DNA of 64,000 nt from Algisphaera sp039180025. Lineage in GTDB: Bacteria > Planctomycetota > Phycisphaerae > Phycisphaerales > Phycisphaeraceae. The translations under genes and the position numbers were made by a program. The number at the start of each line of letters is the position of its first letter. Within the stretch, counting starts at the first letter, position 1. The stretch covers positions 1 to 64,000 of the forward strand of contig JBCDDZ010000010.1 in assembly GCA_039180025.1 (NCBI GenBank), given 5' to 3'. The notes under the pieces were generated by a model, which saw only the letters and a program-made list of their open reading frames with translations, did not search any database and was not told where the DNA came from. Below are positions 33,040 to 41,413 of this stretch, piece by piece.

Positions 33040-33402
33040 CTAACCTCCGGCGGCTTCGTGCCAGTGGTGGCGCGGGCAGGCTTCTGAGGCCACCCGCGTT
33101 TTCGCGTAGAGGTTGCACCGGCAGACCGAACAGGCGCTCGAGGCGGTGAGCACCTCTAAAGGATAGAGTCCCAGCTTTTTGGTCCGGGTGGCCGCGGGAC
33201 ACGCCACGCACGCCCGGCGTCGTTCACGCAGGACAGACTCGTCGACCGGCTCGAGGTTGAGGGCCGCTTTCGAAAGGCCCCGGACCCCACGCCATCCACG
33301 CACCGCCTCCCGCGCAAGGCGGATCGCCACCGTCAAAGACCCGGAGCGGGCCGGCGTTGACTGGGGTATGACCGTGTCGGGCATAGAAAAATTATCGGAC
33401 AC
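33040..33402 (-). CDS. Cysteine-rich small protein, metal-binding candidate
   Basis: A 120-residue protein. GTG 33402 or ATG 33384 can start it; neither has a strong site. The first half is basic and helical, and the second half holds seven cysteines: ERRRACVACPAATRTK, SSACSVCRCNLYAKTRV and SEACPRHHWHE. The spacing CxxC, CxxCxC, and C with following His residues is that of a zinc-ribbon-like metal site. No family name is sure. The neighbouring genes are on the opposite strand, so it is a stand-alone gene. Confidence 0.66.
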   Translation of the reverse strand: MSDNFSMPDTVIPQSTPARSGSLTVAIRLAREAVRGWRGVRGLSKAALNLEPVDESVLRERRRACVACPAATRTKKLGLYPLEVLTASSACSVCRCNLYAKTRVASEACPRHHWHEAAGG

Positions 33403-33448
33403 CCACGCTCTGACGCTTGAAAGCCGCCGGCGGGCGTAGACTAGCGCT

Positions 33449-33988
33449 ATGGCGATGGACCCCCGCGATCCGCGACTGCGTCAGGCGATGGCCGAGATCG
33501 CGATGGGTCTGCCCGGCATCTTCGAGTCGCCGCAGTGGGGCGGGTGGGTCTACAAATGCCGGGGTGCCGGCGGGAGCACGCGGTCTTCCGGCGGCGCAAA
33601 AATGCTTTGTTTTGTCGTCGAAGGCAAAAACCACGGCTGGCACTGCCAATTCAAACTCCCCGGCCGCGACGATGAGGGACGCGCCGCAGAAGCGGTCAAA
33701 AAATGGGCCTGGATCGAAGCGCATCCCTGGAAAACGCTCGGGCCTTCGGGCTGGGTCGTCGCCCGGCCTCGGACTCCGGCGCAGTTCAAAACCCTCGCCG
33801 ACCTCCTCGCCGAGAGCCGGACGCTACTCCCGGAAAACACTGCCGCCGAGTCCACCGCCCCGGACCACGCCGCACGGGGCGGCGGTGCGACTTCCGAGGT
33901 AGCCCGCCGTATGGCCGCGGTCATGCGTGAGGCACATGAGGGCGGCTGGGCACCCCGCGACCCCGACGCCGCGGCATTCGGAGAATAA
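33449..33988 (+). CDS. MmcQ/YjbR-like protein
   Basis: A 179-residue protein. The segments EIAMGLPGIFESPQWGGWVYK, AKMLCFVVEGKNHGWHCQFKL, KWAWIEAHPWKTLGPSGWVVA and FKTLADLLAESRTLLPE follow the MmcQ/YjbR (DUF419) layout with its late GWV strand and final Leu-rich helix. Such proteins have a CyaY-like, double-wing DNA-binding-like fold with no known catalytic role. It is separated by three bases from the next gene, so the two are probably cotranscribed. Confidence 0.68.
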   Translation: MAMDPRDPRLRQAMAEIAMGLPGIFESPQWGGWVYKCRGAGGSTRSSGGAKMLCFVVEGKNHGWHCQFKLPGRDDEGRAAEAVKKWAWIEAHPWKTLGPSGWVVARPRTPAQFKTLADLLAESRTLLPENTAAESTAPDHAARGGGATSEVARRMAAVMREAHEGGWAPRDPDAAAFGE

Positions 33989-33991
33989 CGC

Positions 33992-34306
33992 ATGGCGGTG
34001 CCTCTATCGCCCACGTTGCTCGCTGTCCTCGGCTACGCCGCCACCTTGCTCTTCATGAGCTTCGTGACGTTCGTGGTGTTCGCTTGGGACAAACGCCGGG
34101 CCCGCCACCGCGGGTGGCGGGTGTCCGAGAAAACACTACGCACGCTGGAACTCCTCGGCGGCTGGCCGGGAGCGTGGCTGGGGATGCGTTGGCTGCGACA
34201 TAAATCGAGTAAGCGGTCTTACCGTTGGCGGTTCGGAGTGGCGGTGGCGGTGCATGTGGGCCTGGTCGCGGGGGCCGTGGCGTGGTGGCTTTACCTCAGC
34301 GGGTAA
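33992..34306 (+). CDS. DUF1294 membrane protein
   Basis: A 104-residue inner-membrane protein. It shows the DUF1294 signature: a first span ending FVVFAWDKRRARH, then RVSEKTLRTLELLGGWPGAWLGM, then the RHKSSKRSYRWRF motif and a last span. It lies three bases after the MmcQ-like gene. The function of this family is unknown; in many genomes it is fused to or near cold-shock-like domains, which are absent here. Confidence 0.88.
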   Translation: MAVPLSPTLLAVLGYAATLLFMSFVTFVVFAWDKRRARHRGWRVSEKTLRTLELLGGWPGAWLGMRWLRHKSSKRSYRWRFGVAVAVHVGLVAGAVAWWLYLSG

Positions 34307-34340
34307 ATAAAAAGCCGCCGACGGGTTATCCGTCAGCGGC
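34305..34340 (-). terminator. Rho-independent terminator for the PEP-CTERM-like gene
   Basis: On the minus strand a stem of 11 pairs (34330-34340 with 34314-34324, one G-U pair) is followed by TTTTTATTT (complement of 34305-34313). It overlaps the stop of the DUF1294 gene on the plus strand, where the stem has a mismatch and lacks a U-tract; it therefore serves the minus-strand gene ending at 34369. Confidence 0.85.
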
Positions 34341-34368
34341 GTGTAGGTTTTACGGATCGGGGAGGCCG

Positions 34369-34995
34369 TCAGGCCGAGCGACGCCGACGGGCAGAGATCA
34401 TCCCGAGCAGAACCAGCCCCCCGGCCGCGGCGGACGGAGTGGGAATGACGTTCGGGTCGCTGACATCGTCGCTATCGACATCGCCGGCACTGATCAGGAC
34501 CGGGTCACTGAACAGGACGCTGCCGCTGCCTTCAATGACAAAGAGTTCGGCGTCGCCCATAAACTCGTCGCCAACGATGGATCCGGTGGCGACGCCGATG
34601 TCGACTTCGTAATCGATCCCGGTCACCCGGCTGCCGACGAGATCGACCTCAGGGAATTCAGGAAAATCGACGTCTTGAGTTTCGTTAAGCGAGCCGACGA
34701 CCCCCGAACCGGGGAGCGATATTTCGACCAGCAGCGAGATCAGCCCACCCGTGGGGTCAACTGTCGACGATGCTCCGGAATCGACGATCGAGGGATCGAC
34801 TTCGTACACCACTTGGCCGCTCACATCCGGCAGGATCAGCGACTGCTCCGCGACCTCTGCAAGCGTCTCGTCGTCGAAGACGAACGTGAGGTCAGTAGAA
34901 AATACACTCCCCGCCATGGATGAACCGGCAAAAACGCCGGTCAAGGCCACGCTGAGCGCGCAACGATAAAATGATCTCTTCCCAAAAATCTTCAT
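34369..34995 (-). CDS. Secreted protein with PEP-CTERM-like sorting tail
   Basis: A 208-residue protein with a signal peptide (SVALTGVFAGSSMAG, cleavage near residue 28) and an acidic, beta-rich, cysteine-poor mature region. The C-terminus reads VIPTPSAAAGGLVLLGM followed by ISARRRRSA, i.e. a Pro-Thr-Pro box, a hydrophobic span and an Arg cluster. This is the PEP-CTERM architecture, with PTP in place of PEP, as often in planctomycete relatives, and implies an exosortase/archaeosortase-like enzyme elsewhere in the genome. It is a single gene with its own terminator. The function is likely surface or extracellular matrix. Confidence 0.78.
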   Translation of the reverse strand: MKIFGKRSFYRCALSVALTGVFAGSSMAGSVFSTDLTFVFDDETLAEVAEQSLILPDVSGQVVYEVDPSIVDSGASSTVDPTGGLISLLVEISLPGSGVVGSLNETQDVDFPEFPEVDLVGSRVTGIDYEVDIGVATGSIVGDEFMGDAELFVIEGSGSVLFSDPVLISAGDVDSDDVSDPNVIPTPSAAAGGLVLLGMISARRRRSA

Positions 34996-35327
34996 GATTT
35001 ACTCTCGAAACGAAAAACAAGAATTTGACCCGGCTCGTACCGAATCTCCTGATCACCATTTTAGGCGACGGCGTGAATGAGCCACCGCGCCGAGGCACCT
35101 CCCTGGCCGGCGATCACTCGACAAATACCACACAGATCGTGAAACTGCAACGTAGTTTAGCGATTATTCCGATTATTTCGGCGGCAATGACCCGGGCCAC
35201 ACCCAGGCCATCCTTGCAAGCTCACCCCAAAAGTTTTCCCGGCTTTGCTTACTTATCCAAGCCCCCAGCCATCGGCTGTCATACAAGCGCCCCGAGCCGA
35301 CACAACCATGAAATCAGACCGTACGAC
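34996..35327 (-). other. 332-base gap, leader and promoter region of the PEP-CTERM-like gene
   Basis: No gene is supported here on either strand. The first 20 bases upstream of the gene carry GAGAG as a ribosome site. The rest on the minus strand is a long leader with an imperfect G+C hairpin around 35060-35090, but I recognise no riboswitch class or promoter with confidence. Part of the region toward 35327 is the tail end of the rdgB neighbourhood and shows no repeats or tRNA. Confidence 0.4.
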
Positions 35328-35999
35328 TCAGGCGTCGATCGTACCGGTGCGTCGCAGAGTCTCGAGCAACCGGCGGGCCGCCACGCCGCGGTGAGAGATC
35401 ATATTTTTCTCGCGGTCGGCCAGCTGCGCCGTGGTCCGCCCCGCGTGCCGGGGGTGGTCGCCGGGCAGCATAAATAATGGGTCATAGCCGAAACCGTTTC
35501 CACCCCGGCCGCGTTCGGGGTGTGCGGGATCGTCCGCCTCTTCGGGCAGCAGAATCCGCCCCGCAACCGCACCCCGGACCACGATACGATCGGCCTCCCG
35601 ATCCGGGGATACCAGGCACATCGCACACACAAAGCGGGCGGTGCGACGCTCGATCGGTATACCGGCCAGTTCCTGCAACAGCTTCACGTTGTTCGCCGGA
35701 TCGACCACTGATCTTTCGCCCCGGACCCCCGAGTAGCGGGCACTGTGGACGCCCGGCCGACCGCCCAGCGCATCGACCTCGAGCCCGCTGTCGTCCGCCA
35801 GGCAGGTCATCCCCGTGTGCTGGGCGTAGTAATCCGCCTTGAGCGCGGCGTTGCCTTCAAACGTAGGCTGGTCTTCGATCGGCTCGTCGGGAACGGAAGG
35901 CAGGTCGCGGAGCAGCTTCCATGAGATCCTCGGCGACGCAATGATCTGACGAATTTCTTCGAGCTTATGCGGGTTCGTCGTGGCGAGGAGCACCTGCAT
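35328..35999 (-). CDS. rdgB: Non-canonical purine NTP pyrophosphatase (RdgB/HAM1)
   Basis: About 223 residues from the ATG at 35999; the frame extends much further upstream but that part overlaps the GH57 gene. The start MQVLLATTNPHKLEEIRQI is the classic nucleotide-binding opening (TxNxxKxxE). Then come DDSGLEVDALGGRPGVHSARYSG near residue 75, the FVCAMCLVSPD strand, NGFGYDPLFM near residue 175 and KNMISHRGVAARRLL near the end. It hydrolyses ITP, XTP and their deoxy forms. Five bases separate it from the GH57 stop, so both are in one operon. Confidence 0.95.
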   Translation of the reverse strand: MQVLLATTNPHKLEEIRQIIASPRISWKLLRDLPSVPDEPIEDQPTFEGNAALKADYYAQHTGMTCLADDSGLEVDALGGRPGVHSARYSGVRGERSVVDPANNVKLLQELAGIPIERRTARFVCAMCLVSPDREADRIVVRGAVAGRILLPEEADDPAHPERGRGGNGFGYDPLFMLPGDHPRHAGRTTAQLADREKNMISHRGVAARRLLETLRRTGTIDA

Positions 36000-36004
36000 C
36001 GCGG

Positions 36005-37714
36005 CTAGAGGTCCCACCAGTGCAGGTCGATCTCGGGGAAGATCACGTCGTGGATATCCGCGTCGGCGATCTCGTGCTTCTCCACGTCGGTCAGATCGCC
36101 GAGGTATTTCGAGTCCGCCGCGACCTTCTCGGCGATATCGGTCAGACACTCGAACCGCGCGACGTGCTGCATGTACCGCTTGATCCCGTAATCGACGGCC
36201 TGCCCCCTCCGGATGACAAACGGCCAATCGCTGGCTTGGAGCAGCAGCAGTTCACGTCCCGCTTTCTCCAAAAGTTCGCGGACCGCTGTGTTGTTTTCCC
36301 AGTCCAGTTCGTGGGTCAATCTGCCGAACGTGCCTTCGCAGCGATACTCGATCTCCCACATCCAGTTGACCTGTTCGTTGGTCCACACGCGGTGGTCGCC
36401 CTCTTCGCCCCAGGACCCCTCGGGCATCGTGACGACTTTGTCGACAAACACCTCGTCGAGGTGTTCCTGTGTCGTCTTGAGCTCGACCTCCGGGTCGGCG
36501 TGCAGCGACAACATCACGTCACGCAGGAAACGCGGCCCCTCGTACCACCAGTGGCCAAACAGTTCGGCGTCGAACGTGCAGCACACCATCCCCTTGCGGC
36601 CCGTCTTGTCTTTGTACGCCCGCAGGCGGTCCTTGATCGCATTACAAAAATGCTGGGCGTGCTCATGGAGTTTGCTCTGGACGTTGTCGGGGTAATAGAG
36701 ATGCTTATCTCCTAGGTCGGTCTTGGCCCCGGTGATCTTCCAGTAACGCAGGCCGCGCTTCGCCCCCCACTGCTTATGGAATTCGAGGTAGACGCCGTCG
36801 GCCGGGTACCCGATATCGCCGGACCAGACTTTCTCACACACCTCGTTGTCTCGGCCAAACGCGAACGCCCGGGCGAGCCCCATCCCGTCGGAATTCACCC
36901 CGTGCGGTTCGTTCACGCTCCGCCAACCGCGGCTGGGGTACTTCGCCGCCTCGTCCCATCCGACCTTGTACCACAGCCCATCGTTATAGACCTGTTCCGA
37001 CTTGGACTCTTCGATCAGGTGCGACTCGACGAAGAAGTGGTCGATGCCTTCGTCCGCGACCAGGTGTTCGATCCCGCAGCGGGTCTGCGGGTCGCCCCAG
37101 GGGATCGGCGGCGACCACGTCCCGCTGGGGCGGTAGGCGCACTCGGGCAGCCACATCCCCTTGGGGCGGAACCCCAGGATCCGCTCGCTGCTCGCGATGC
37201 CCGCGCGGATCTGCCCGCGGATCGCCGAGTCGGTCAGTAGCAGCGGCATGTAGCCGTGGGTCGCGTTGCTGGTGATGATCTCCACCAGGCCGCGCTCGGC
37301 ACACTTCGCAAACGCGCGGGGGATGTCGCGGTCGATGTCTTTGAACTGCGCCGACAGTTTCGTATACGTCTTCTCCCACTCCGTGGCGAGGTACGCCATG
37401 TGGCCGTTGTCGAGTTCGTCGAACTCGGCCCGGTCGTCGCGTGCCCGCTGGGCCCGGTCGTTGAGATAATGCTCGAACCCCCGTTTAAAGTGCGGGTGCG
37501 CCAGCTGTTCGAGCAGCACCGGCGTCAACCCCATGGTCAACTTCGGCACCGCGTTGAGGTAAACGCATTCCTCGAGCATCGCCAGGATCGGCAGGTACGT
37601 TTCTGCGGCGGCTTCATAAAGCCAGTCTTCGCCGTGGGGCCAAGTACCGTGGCGAAGGACATAAGGCAGGTGGCCGTGCAGAACCAGACAGAACGATCCG
37701 AGAGAGTCGGGCAT
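36005..37714 (-). CDS. GH57-type 1,4-alpha-glucan branching enzyme
   Basis: A 569-residue protein. GH57 landmarks are the N-terminal FCLVLHGHLPYVLRHG, the PKLTMGLTPVLLEQL segment, the catalytic-nucleophile region GMWLPECAYRPSG (Glu near residue 195), and the acid/base region TFDAELFGHWWYEGPRFL (Asp near residue 375). The C-terminal helical region with WKITGAKTDLGDK before it corresponds to DUF1957, which marks the branching-enzyme subfamily. It transfers alpha-1,6 branches in glycogen or similar glucan. It is upstream of rdgB in the same run. Confidence 0.9.
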   Translation of the reverse strand: MPDSLGSFCLVLHGHLPYVLRHGTWPHGEDWLYEAAAETYLPILAMLEECVYLNAVPKLTMGLTPVLLEQLAHPHFKRGFEHYLNDRAQRARDDRAEFDELDNGHMAYLATEWEKTYTKLSAQFKDIDRDIPRAFAKCAERGLVEIITSNATHGYMPLLLTDSAIRGQIRAGIASSERILGFRPKGMWLPECAYRPSGTWSPPIPWGDPQTRCGIEHLVADEGIDHFFVESHLIEESKSEQVYNDGLWYKVGWDEAAKYPSRGWRSVNEPHGVNSDGMGLARAFAFGRDNEVCEKVWSGDIGYPADGVYLEFHKQWGAKRGLRYWKITGAKTDLGDKHLYYPDNVQSKLHEHAQHFCNAIKDRLRAYKDKTGRKGMVCCTFDAELFGHWWYEGPRFLRDVMLSLHADPEVELKTTQEHLDEVFVDKVVTMPEGSWGEEGDHRVWTNEQVNWMWEIEYRCEGTFGRLTHELDWENNTAVRELLEKAGRELLLLQASDWPFVIRRGQAVDYGIKRYMQHVARFECLTDIAEKVAADSKYLGDLTDVEKHEIADADIHDVIFPEIDLHWWDL

Positions 37715-37856
37715 AAAGCCAGTCTAACCGACACCCGCGTACCACGCCCGGGCCTCGGTCGAAGCCGAGACCTTCTCGGCCGTGCCGGATATATACTCTC
37801 GGCGTTCCGATCCGCCGGGTGCCGCGGCTGCCGGTCAATAACACACGGAGTTTTCG

Positions 37857-39269
37857 ATGGCACCCCCTCCCGCCGCCCCCGCCCACGGACAACCTTTCAC
37901 CCTCGAAGGCCGACGCTTGCACTTTGTCGGCGTCGGCGGTAGCGGGATGTCCGGGTTGGCCCGCCTGGTTGCCCCACGGGCGGCGGCCGTCACCGGCTCG
38001 GACCGCGCCGACAGCCACATGACCGCCGCCGTCCGTCGCGCCGGGATCGATGTCGTCCTCGAGCAAACCGCCCGGAGCGTGCCCGCCGGCTGCGACACCC
38101 TCGTCATCTCCGCGGCCATCCCGCCCGACCACCCCGAAGTGGTCGAAGCCCGCCGCCGGGGCATCGAAGTCGTGAAATACGCCGCCATGCTCGGCCGGCT
38201 CATGGCCGATCCCGCCGTCACCGGCGTCGCCATCGCCGGGACCCACGGCAAATCCACCACCACCGCCATCCTCTGCCACATCCTCCTCCAAGCAGGTCTG
38301 GACCCGTCTTTCATCTTGGGCGCTCACTGCGAACAGATCGGCGGCGGCTCGCGCGCCGGCGGGGGACCGTCGCTCATTGCCGAGGCCTGCGAGTACGACC
38401 GCAGCTTCCACAACTTCGCCCCGACCTTCGCCACCATCCTCAACGTCGAAGCCGACCACCTGGACCTCTACAAATCCCTCGATGAAATCGTCGAAAGCTT
38501 CGCCACCTTCGCCCGGCTCCTGCCCGACGCCCGGCAAGGCGGCTCGCTCCTGATCCAGCACGAATCCCCTCACCGCCTGAGCCTCACCGCCGGGCTCGAC
38601 TGCGCGATCGATACCCTGGGCTTCGCCTCCCAGGCCGACTACCGCATCCAGCTCGACGGCCCCCTGGTCAAGCTCCACCACCGAGGCACCCCCGTGTGTA
38701 CTTGGCAAAAACCTCTGCCCGGCGACCACTTCGCGTACAACGCCGCCGCGGCGGCCGTCACCGCCCACCGGCTGGGAGCGCCTTGGGAAACCATCGGCCC
38801 CGCCATCACCACTTTCCAGGGCCTCGACCGCCGCATGCAAACCCTTGGTCAGCGCGGCGGCGTTACCGTCCTCGACGACTACGGACACCACCCCACCGAA
38901 ATCGACACCACCCTCCGCGCCCTGCGCCAGCACCACCGCCCCGAGCGCCTCCTCTGCGTCTTTCAACCCCATCAGCACTCCCGCACCCGCCACCTGATGG
39001 AACAGTTCGCCGCCAGCTTCAGCGCCGCGGACATCGTCATCGTCCCCGAAATCTACTTCGTCCGCGACAGCGAAAAAGAACGCCAGGCCGTCACCGCCGG
39101 CGCGCTGGTCGATCGGCTCCGGAAACAGGCGGTCACCGCCATGCACCTCCACCCCTTCGCGGCCATCGTCGAACAGCTCGAAGTGATGGCCCGCCCCGGC
39201 GATCTGGTCGTCACCATGGGCGCGGGCGATGTCTGGAAGATCGGCCGTGCCTTCCTCGACCTGCCCTAA
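37857..39269 (+). CDS. murC: UDP-N-acetylmuramate--L-alanine ligase
   Basis: A 470-residue Mur ligase beginning at ATG 37857 with GGAG upstream. The N-terminal Rossmann motif HFVGVGGSGMSGLARL identifies MurC, the ATP loop is AIAGTHGKSTTTAILCHIL near residue 125, the metal loop includes NVEADHLDLYKSLDE, and the C-terminal half contains VLDDYGHHPTEIDTTLRAL and FQPHQHSRTRHLMEQF, the MurC/Mpl signature. MurC attaches L-Ala to UDP-MurNAc, the step before MurD. It is 5.5 kb from mraY, with unrelated genes in between, so the mur genes are scattered. Confidence 0.94.
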   Translation: MAPPPAAPAHGQPFTLEGRRLHFVGVGGSGMSGLARLVAPRAAAVTGSDRADSHMTAAVRRAGIDVVLEQTARSVPAGCDTLVISAAIPPDHPEVVEARRRGIEVVKYAAMLGRLMADPAVTGVAIAGTHGKSTTTAILCHILLQAGLDPSFILGAHCEQIGGGSRAGGGPSLIAEACEYDRSFHNFAPTFATILNVEADHLDLYKSLDEIVESFATFARLLPDARQGGSLLIQHESPHRLSLTAGLDCAIDTLGFASQADYRIQLDGPLVKLHHRGTPVCTWQKPLPGDHFAYNAAAAAVTAHRLGAPWETIGPAITTFQGLDRRMQTLGQRGGVTVLDDYGHHPTEIDTTLRALRQHHRPERLLCVFQPHQHSRTRHLMEQFAASFSAADIVIVPEIYFVRDSEKERQAVTAGALVDRLRKQAVTAMHLHPFAAIVEQLEVMARPGDLVVTMGAGDVWKIGRAFLDLP

Positions 39270-39287
39270 GCCTGCGCCGCCGCCGCT

Positions 39288-39872
39288 TCATTCCGCTTCT
39301 TGCCAGTTCAGCACCACACGCACCACGACCCGGTCGCCGATCGATCCGCCCTCCAAACCCTCCAACATCCCGAAGTCACTGCGATCGATCGCAAACCCCG
39401 TCGTATGGCTCGGCCCATCTTCTGTACTCGGATTGACTTCCAGCCGCACCTCCAACGGACGCTCTACCCCCAGGAAATTCAGCGTGCCCGCCGCCCGTAA
39501 ACCCTCGGCCGCCGCTACCACCGCTCCGCTCTGAAAAACCGCCACCGGAAACCGCTGGGCATCGAAATAGTCCCCGCTCCGCAGGTGCGTATCCCGAAGC
39601 CCGATCCCGGTGTCGATACTCGCGGTCGCCACCGCCACGTACAACTCCCCCGGCGTATCCTGCTCCGGCCATCGCAGCGACCCGCTCACCGTGCCGAACC
39701 GCCCCTCCACCACATCGCCCCGGTGCGCAATCTCAAACGTCACCGACGACCCCGCCGGGTCCACTTGAATATCCGCCACCGGCACTGTCGGCGGGGTAAC
39801 CGCTGGCGTCGTACAACCGCTCACCCCCCAGAATCCAGCCGCGCACAAAACCCACCGCAATAAAATTTCCAT
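39288..39872 (-). CDS. YceI-family lipoprotein
   Basis: About 194 residues from ATG at 39872. The signal peptide ends in a lipobox-like GVSGC. The mature protein is the YceI lipocalin-like barrel: DPAGSSVTFEIAHRGDVVEGRFG, the IDTGIGLRDTHLRSGDYFDAQRFP motif (RDxHLRSxDFFD; 20 of its residues shown as IDTGIGLRDTHLRSGDYFDA) and LNFLGVERPLEVRLEV. YceI proteins bind polyisoprenoid lipids in the periplasm. It is convergent with murC, with 18 bases between, and lies just downstream of the response regulator gene. Confidence 0.88.
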   Translation of the reverse strand: MEILLRWVLCAAGFWGVSGCTTPAVTPPTVPVADIQVDPAGSSVTFEIAHRGDVVEGRFGTVSGSLRWPEQDTPGELYVAVATASIDTGIGLRDTHLRSGDYFDAQRFPVAVFQSGAVVAAAEGLRAAGTLNFLGVERPLEVRLEVNPSTEDGPSHTTGFAIDRSDFGMLEGLEGGSIGDRVVVRVVLNWQEAE

Positions 39873-39904
39873 ACTCCAGTCTACGCCCCCGGCAACGCCG
39901 CATC

Positions 39905-41413
39905 TCACCCCGGTTCATCAAGCCCAAACTGCTTGATCTTTTTATAGAGCGTCGTCCGGTTGATCACGAGTTGCCGGGCCGTCTCCTGCCGGTTCCATCC
40001 GTTCGCTTCGAGCGCGGCCCGTACGATCCTGCGCTCGGGCTCCCGCAAGGCTTCGGCGAGCGGCGTCGGGGTCCATCCGCCCTCGATCGAGGGGATCCCG
40101 CTTGCCCCGGCCCCGCCCCCCGTCGCCGGCATGCTCCGCCCGGTCGAACTCGAGACTGTCTCGGGCAGATCGTCCAGTTCGATCATCGGCCCGCGGCTAA
40201 GTACCACCGCCCGCTCGACCGCGTTCTCCAGTTCTCGTACGTTTCCCGGCCAATCGTACGCCTGCAACGCCTCCAGCGCAGCGCCGCTCAAAGTCCGATT
40301 CTTCCCCGCCTCGGCGTTGTACTTCTCTAAAAAATGGTCCGTCAAGACCCCGATATCGCCCGGACGGTCCCGCAGCGGCGGCACCGCGATGTTTACCACG
40401 TTGATCCGGTAGAACAGGTCTTCCCGAAACGTCCCCGCCGCGACCATCGCCGGGAGCTCCTGATTCGTCGCGAGCACGAACCGCACATCGACCCGCCGGG
40501 TCTGCGTACTCCCCAAAGGCTCGAACGTCTTTTCTTGCAGCACCCGCAGCAGCTTCAACTGCAGCGCCGGCGTCGCCGAATTGATTTCGTCGATAAACAG
40601 CGTCCCCCCGTCCGCCGCCAGCAGCTTGCCCGGCTTGTCGTGGTCCGCCCCGGTGAACGCCCCCTTGGCGTGGCCAAACAACTCGCTTTCCAGCAGCGTC
40701 TCGGGGATCGAACCGCAGGCGAAGGTGACGAACGGGCCGCCCGGGTACCCCCCGGCGTACGACGGATCCCGCCGCTCGGCCTGTTGTCGCGGACGCTTCC
40801 CGCCCCCCGATCGCCGCCGGTCTGCCCCCCGTGCGCTCAGGGCGTGGATCGCCCGCCCGACCATGCTCTTGCCCGTCCCCGATTCCCCCGAAATCAGCAC
40901 CGTGGTCTTCGAGTCCGCGACCGCTTCGACCAGGTCGTACACCTTCTGCATCCGGTAGTCGACGCCGATCAGATTCGCCACGCCGTGCCGCTGTTCGAGT
41001 TGATCCTTGAGCGTGTGGTTTTCCGCCAGCAGCGCCTGCTGGTTGGCCGCCTTGGAAACCGAGAGCCGCAGTTCGTCGTCCACGATCGGCTTGATCAAAT
41101 AGTCCGCCGCCCCCAGCTTCACCGACTCGATCGCCGACTCGATCTTCCCGAACCCGGTCACCACGATCGGCACGATGTCGCTGCCCCGGCTACGCAGTTC
41201 CTTAAGCAGCTCCAGCCCGTCCAGCCGCGGCAGGTTCAGGTCCGTAATCAGCAGATGGAACCGCTCCTCCACTTCCTCCAGCAGCGCCAACGCTTCGTGC
41301 CCGTCGTGCGCCGTCGCGGTCACGTGCCCCTCGGCATCAAGCAGTTCGGCCAAGCTGTCCGCGACGATCGGGTCGTCATCAACAATTAAAATCCGCGTCG
41401 AATCACCCTGCAC
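39905..41413 (-). CDS. NtrC-type sigma-54-dependent response regulator
   Basis: A 502-residue protein. A receiver domain fills residues 8-120 (RILIVDDDPIVADSLAELL, LLITDLNLPRLDG with the intact phosphoacceptor Asp, VVTGFGK, YLIKPIVDD). The AAA+ core has SGESGTGKSMVGRAIHALS near residue 175, GAFTGADHDKPGKLL, GGTLFIDEINSATPALQ and VLATNQELPAMVAAG, and a Fis-type HTH at the end (RQLVINRTTLYKKIKQF). Between Walker A and the FACGSIPETLLESELFG segment there is an unusual 30-residue Arg/Gly-rich insertion (RGADRRRSGGGKRPRQQAER). Its start overlaps the end of the histidine kinase gene, forming a two-component pair. Confidence 0.93.
   Translation of the reverse strand: MQGDSTRILIVDDDPIVADSLAELLDAEGHVTATAHDGHEALALLEEVEERFHLLITDLNLPRLDGLELLKELRSRGSDIVPIVVTGFGKIESAIESVKLGAADYLIKPIVDDELRLSVSKAANQQALLAENHTLKDQLEQRHGVANLIGVDYRMQKVYDLVEAVADSKTTVLISGESGTGKSMVGRAIHALSARGADRRRSGGGKRPRQQAERRDPSYAGGYPGGPFVTFACGSIPETLLESELFGHAKGAFTGADHDKPGKLLAADGGTLFIDEINSATPALQLKLLRVLQEKTFEPLGSTQTRRVDVRFVLATNQELPAMVAAGTFREDLFYRINVVNIAVPPLRDRPGDIGVLTDHFLEKYNAEAGKNRTLSGAALEALQAYDWPGNVRELENAVERAVVLSRGPMIELDDLPETVSSSTGRSMPATGGGAGASGIPSIEGGWTPTPLAEALREPERRIVRAALEANGWNRQETARQLVINRTTLYKKIKQFGLDEPG

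Noticed and set aside
34996..35327. A riboswitch in the long leader of the PEP-CTERM-like gene
   Set aside because: There is only an imperfect hairpin; no known aptamer core could be matched by eye.
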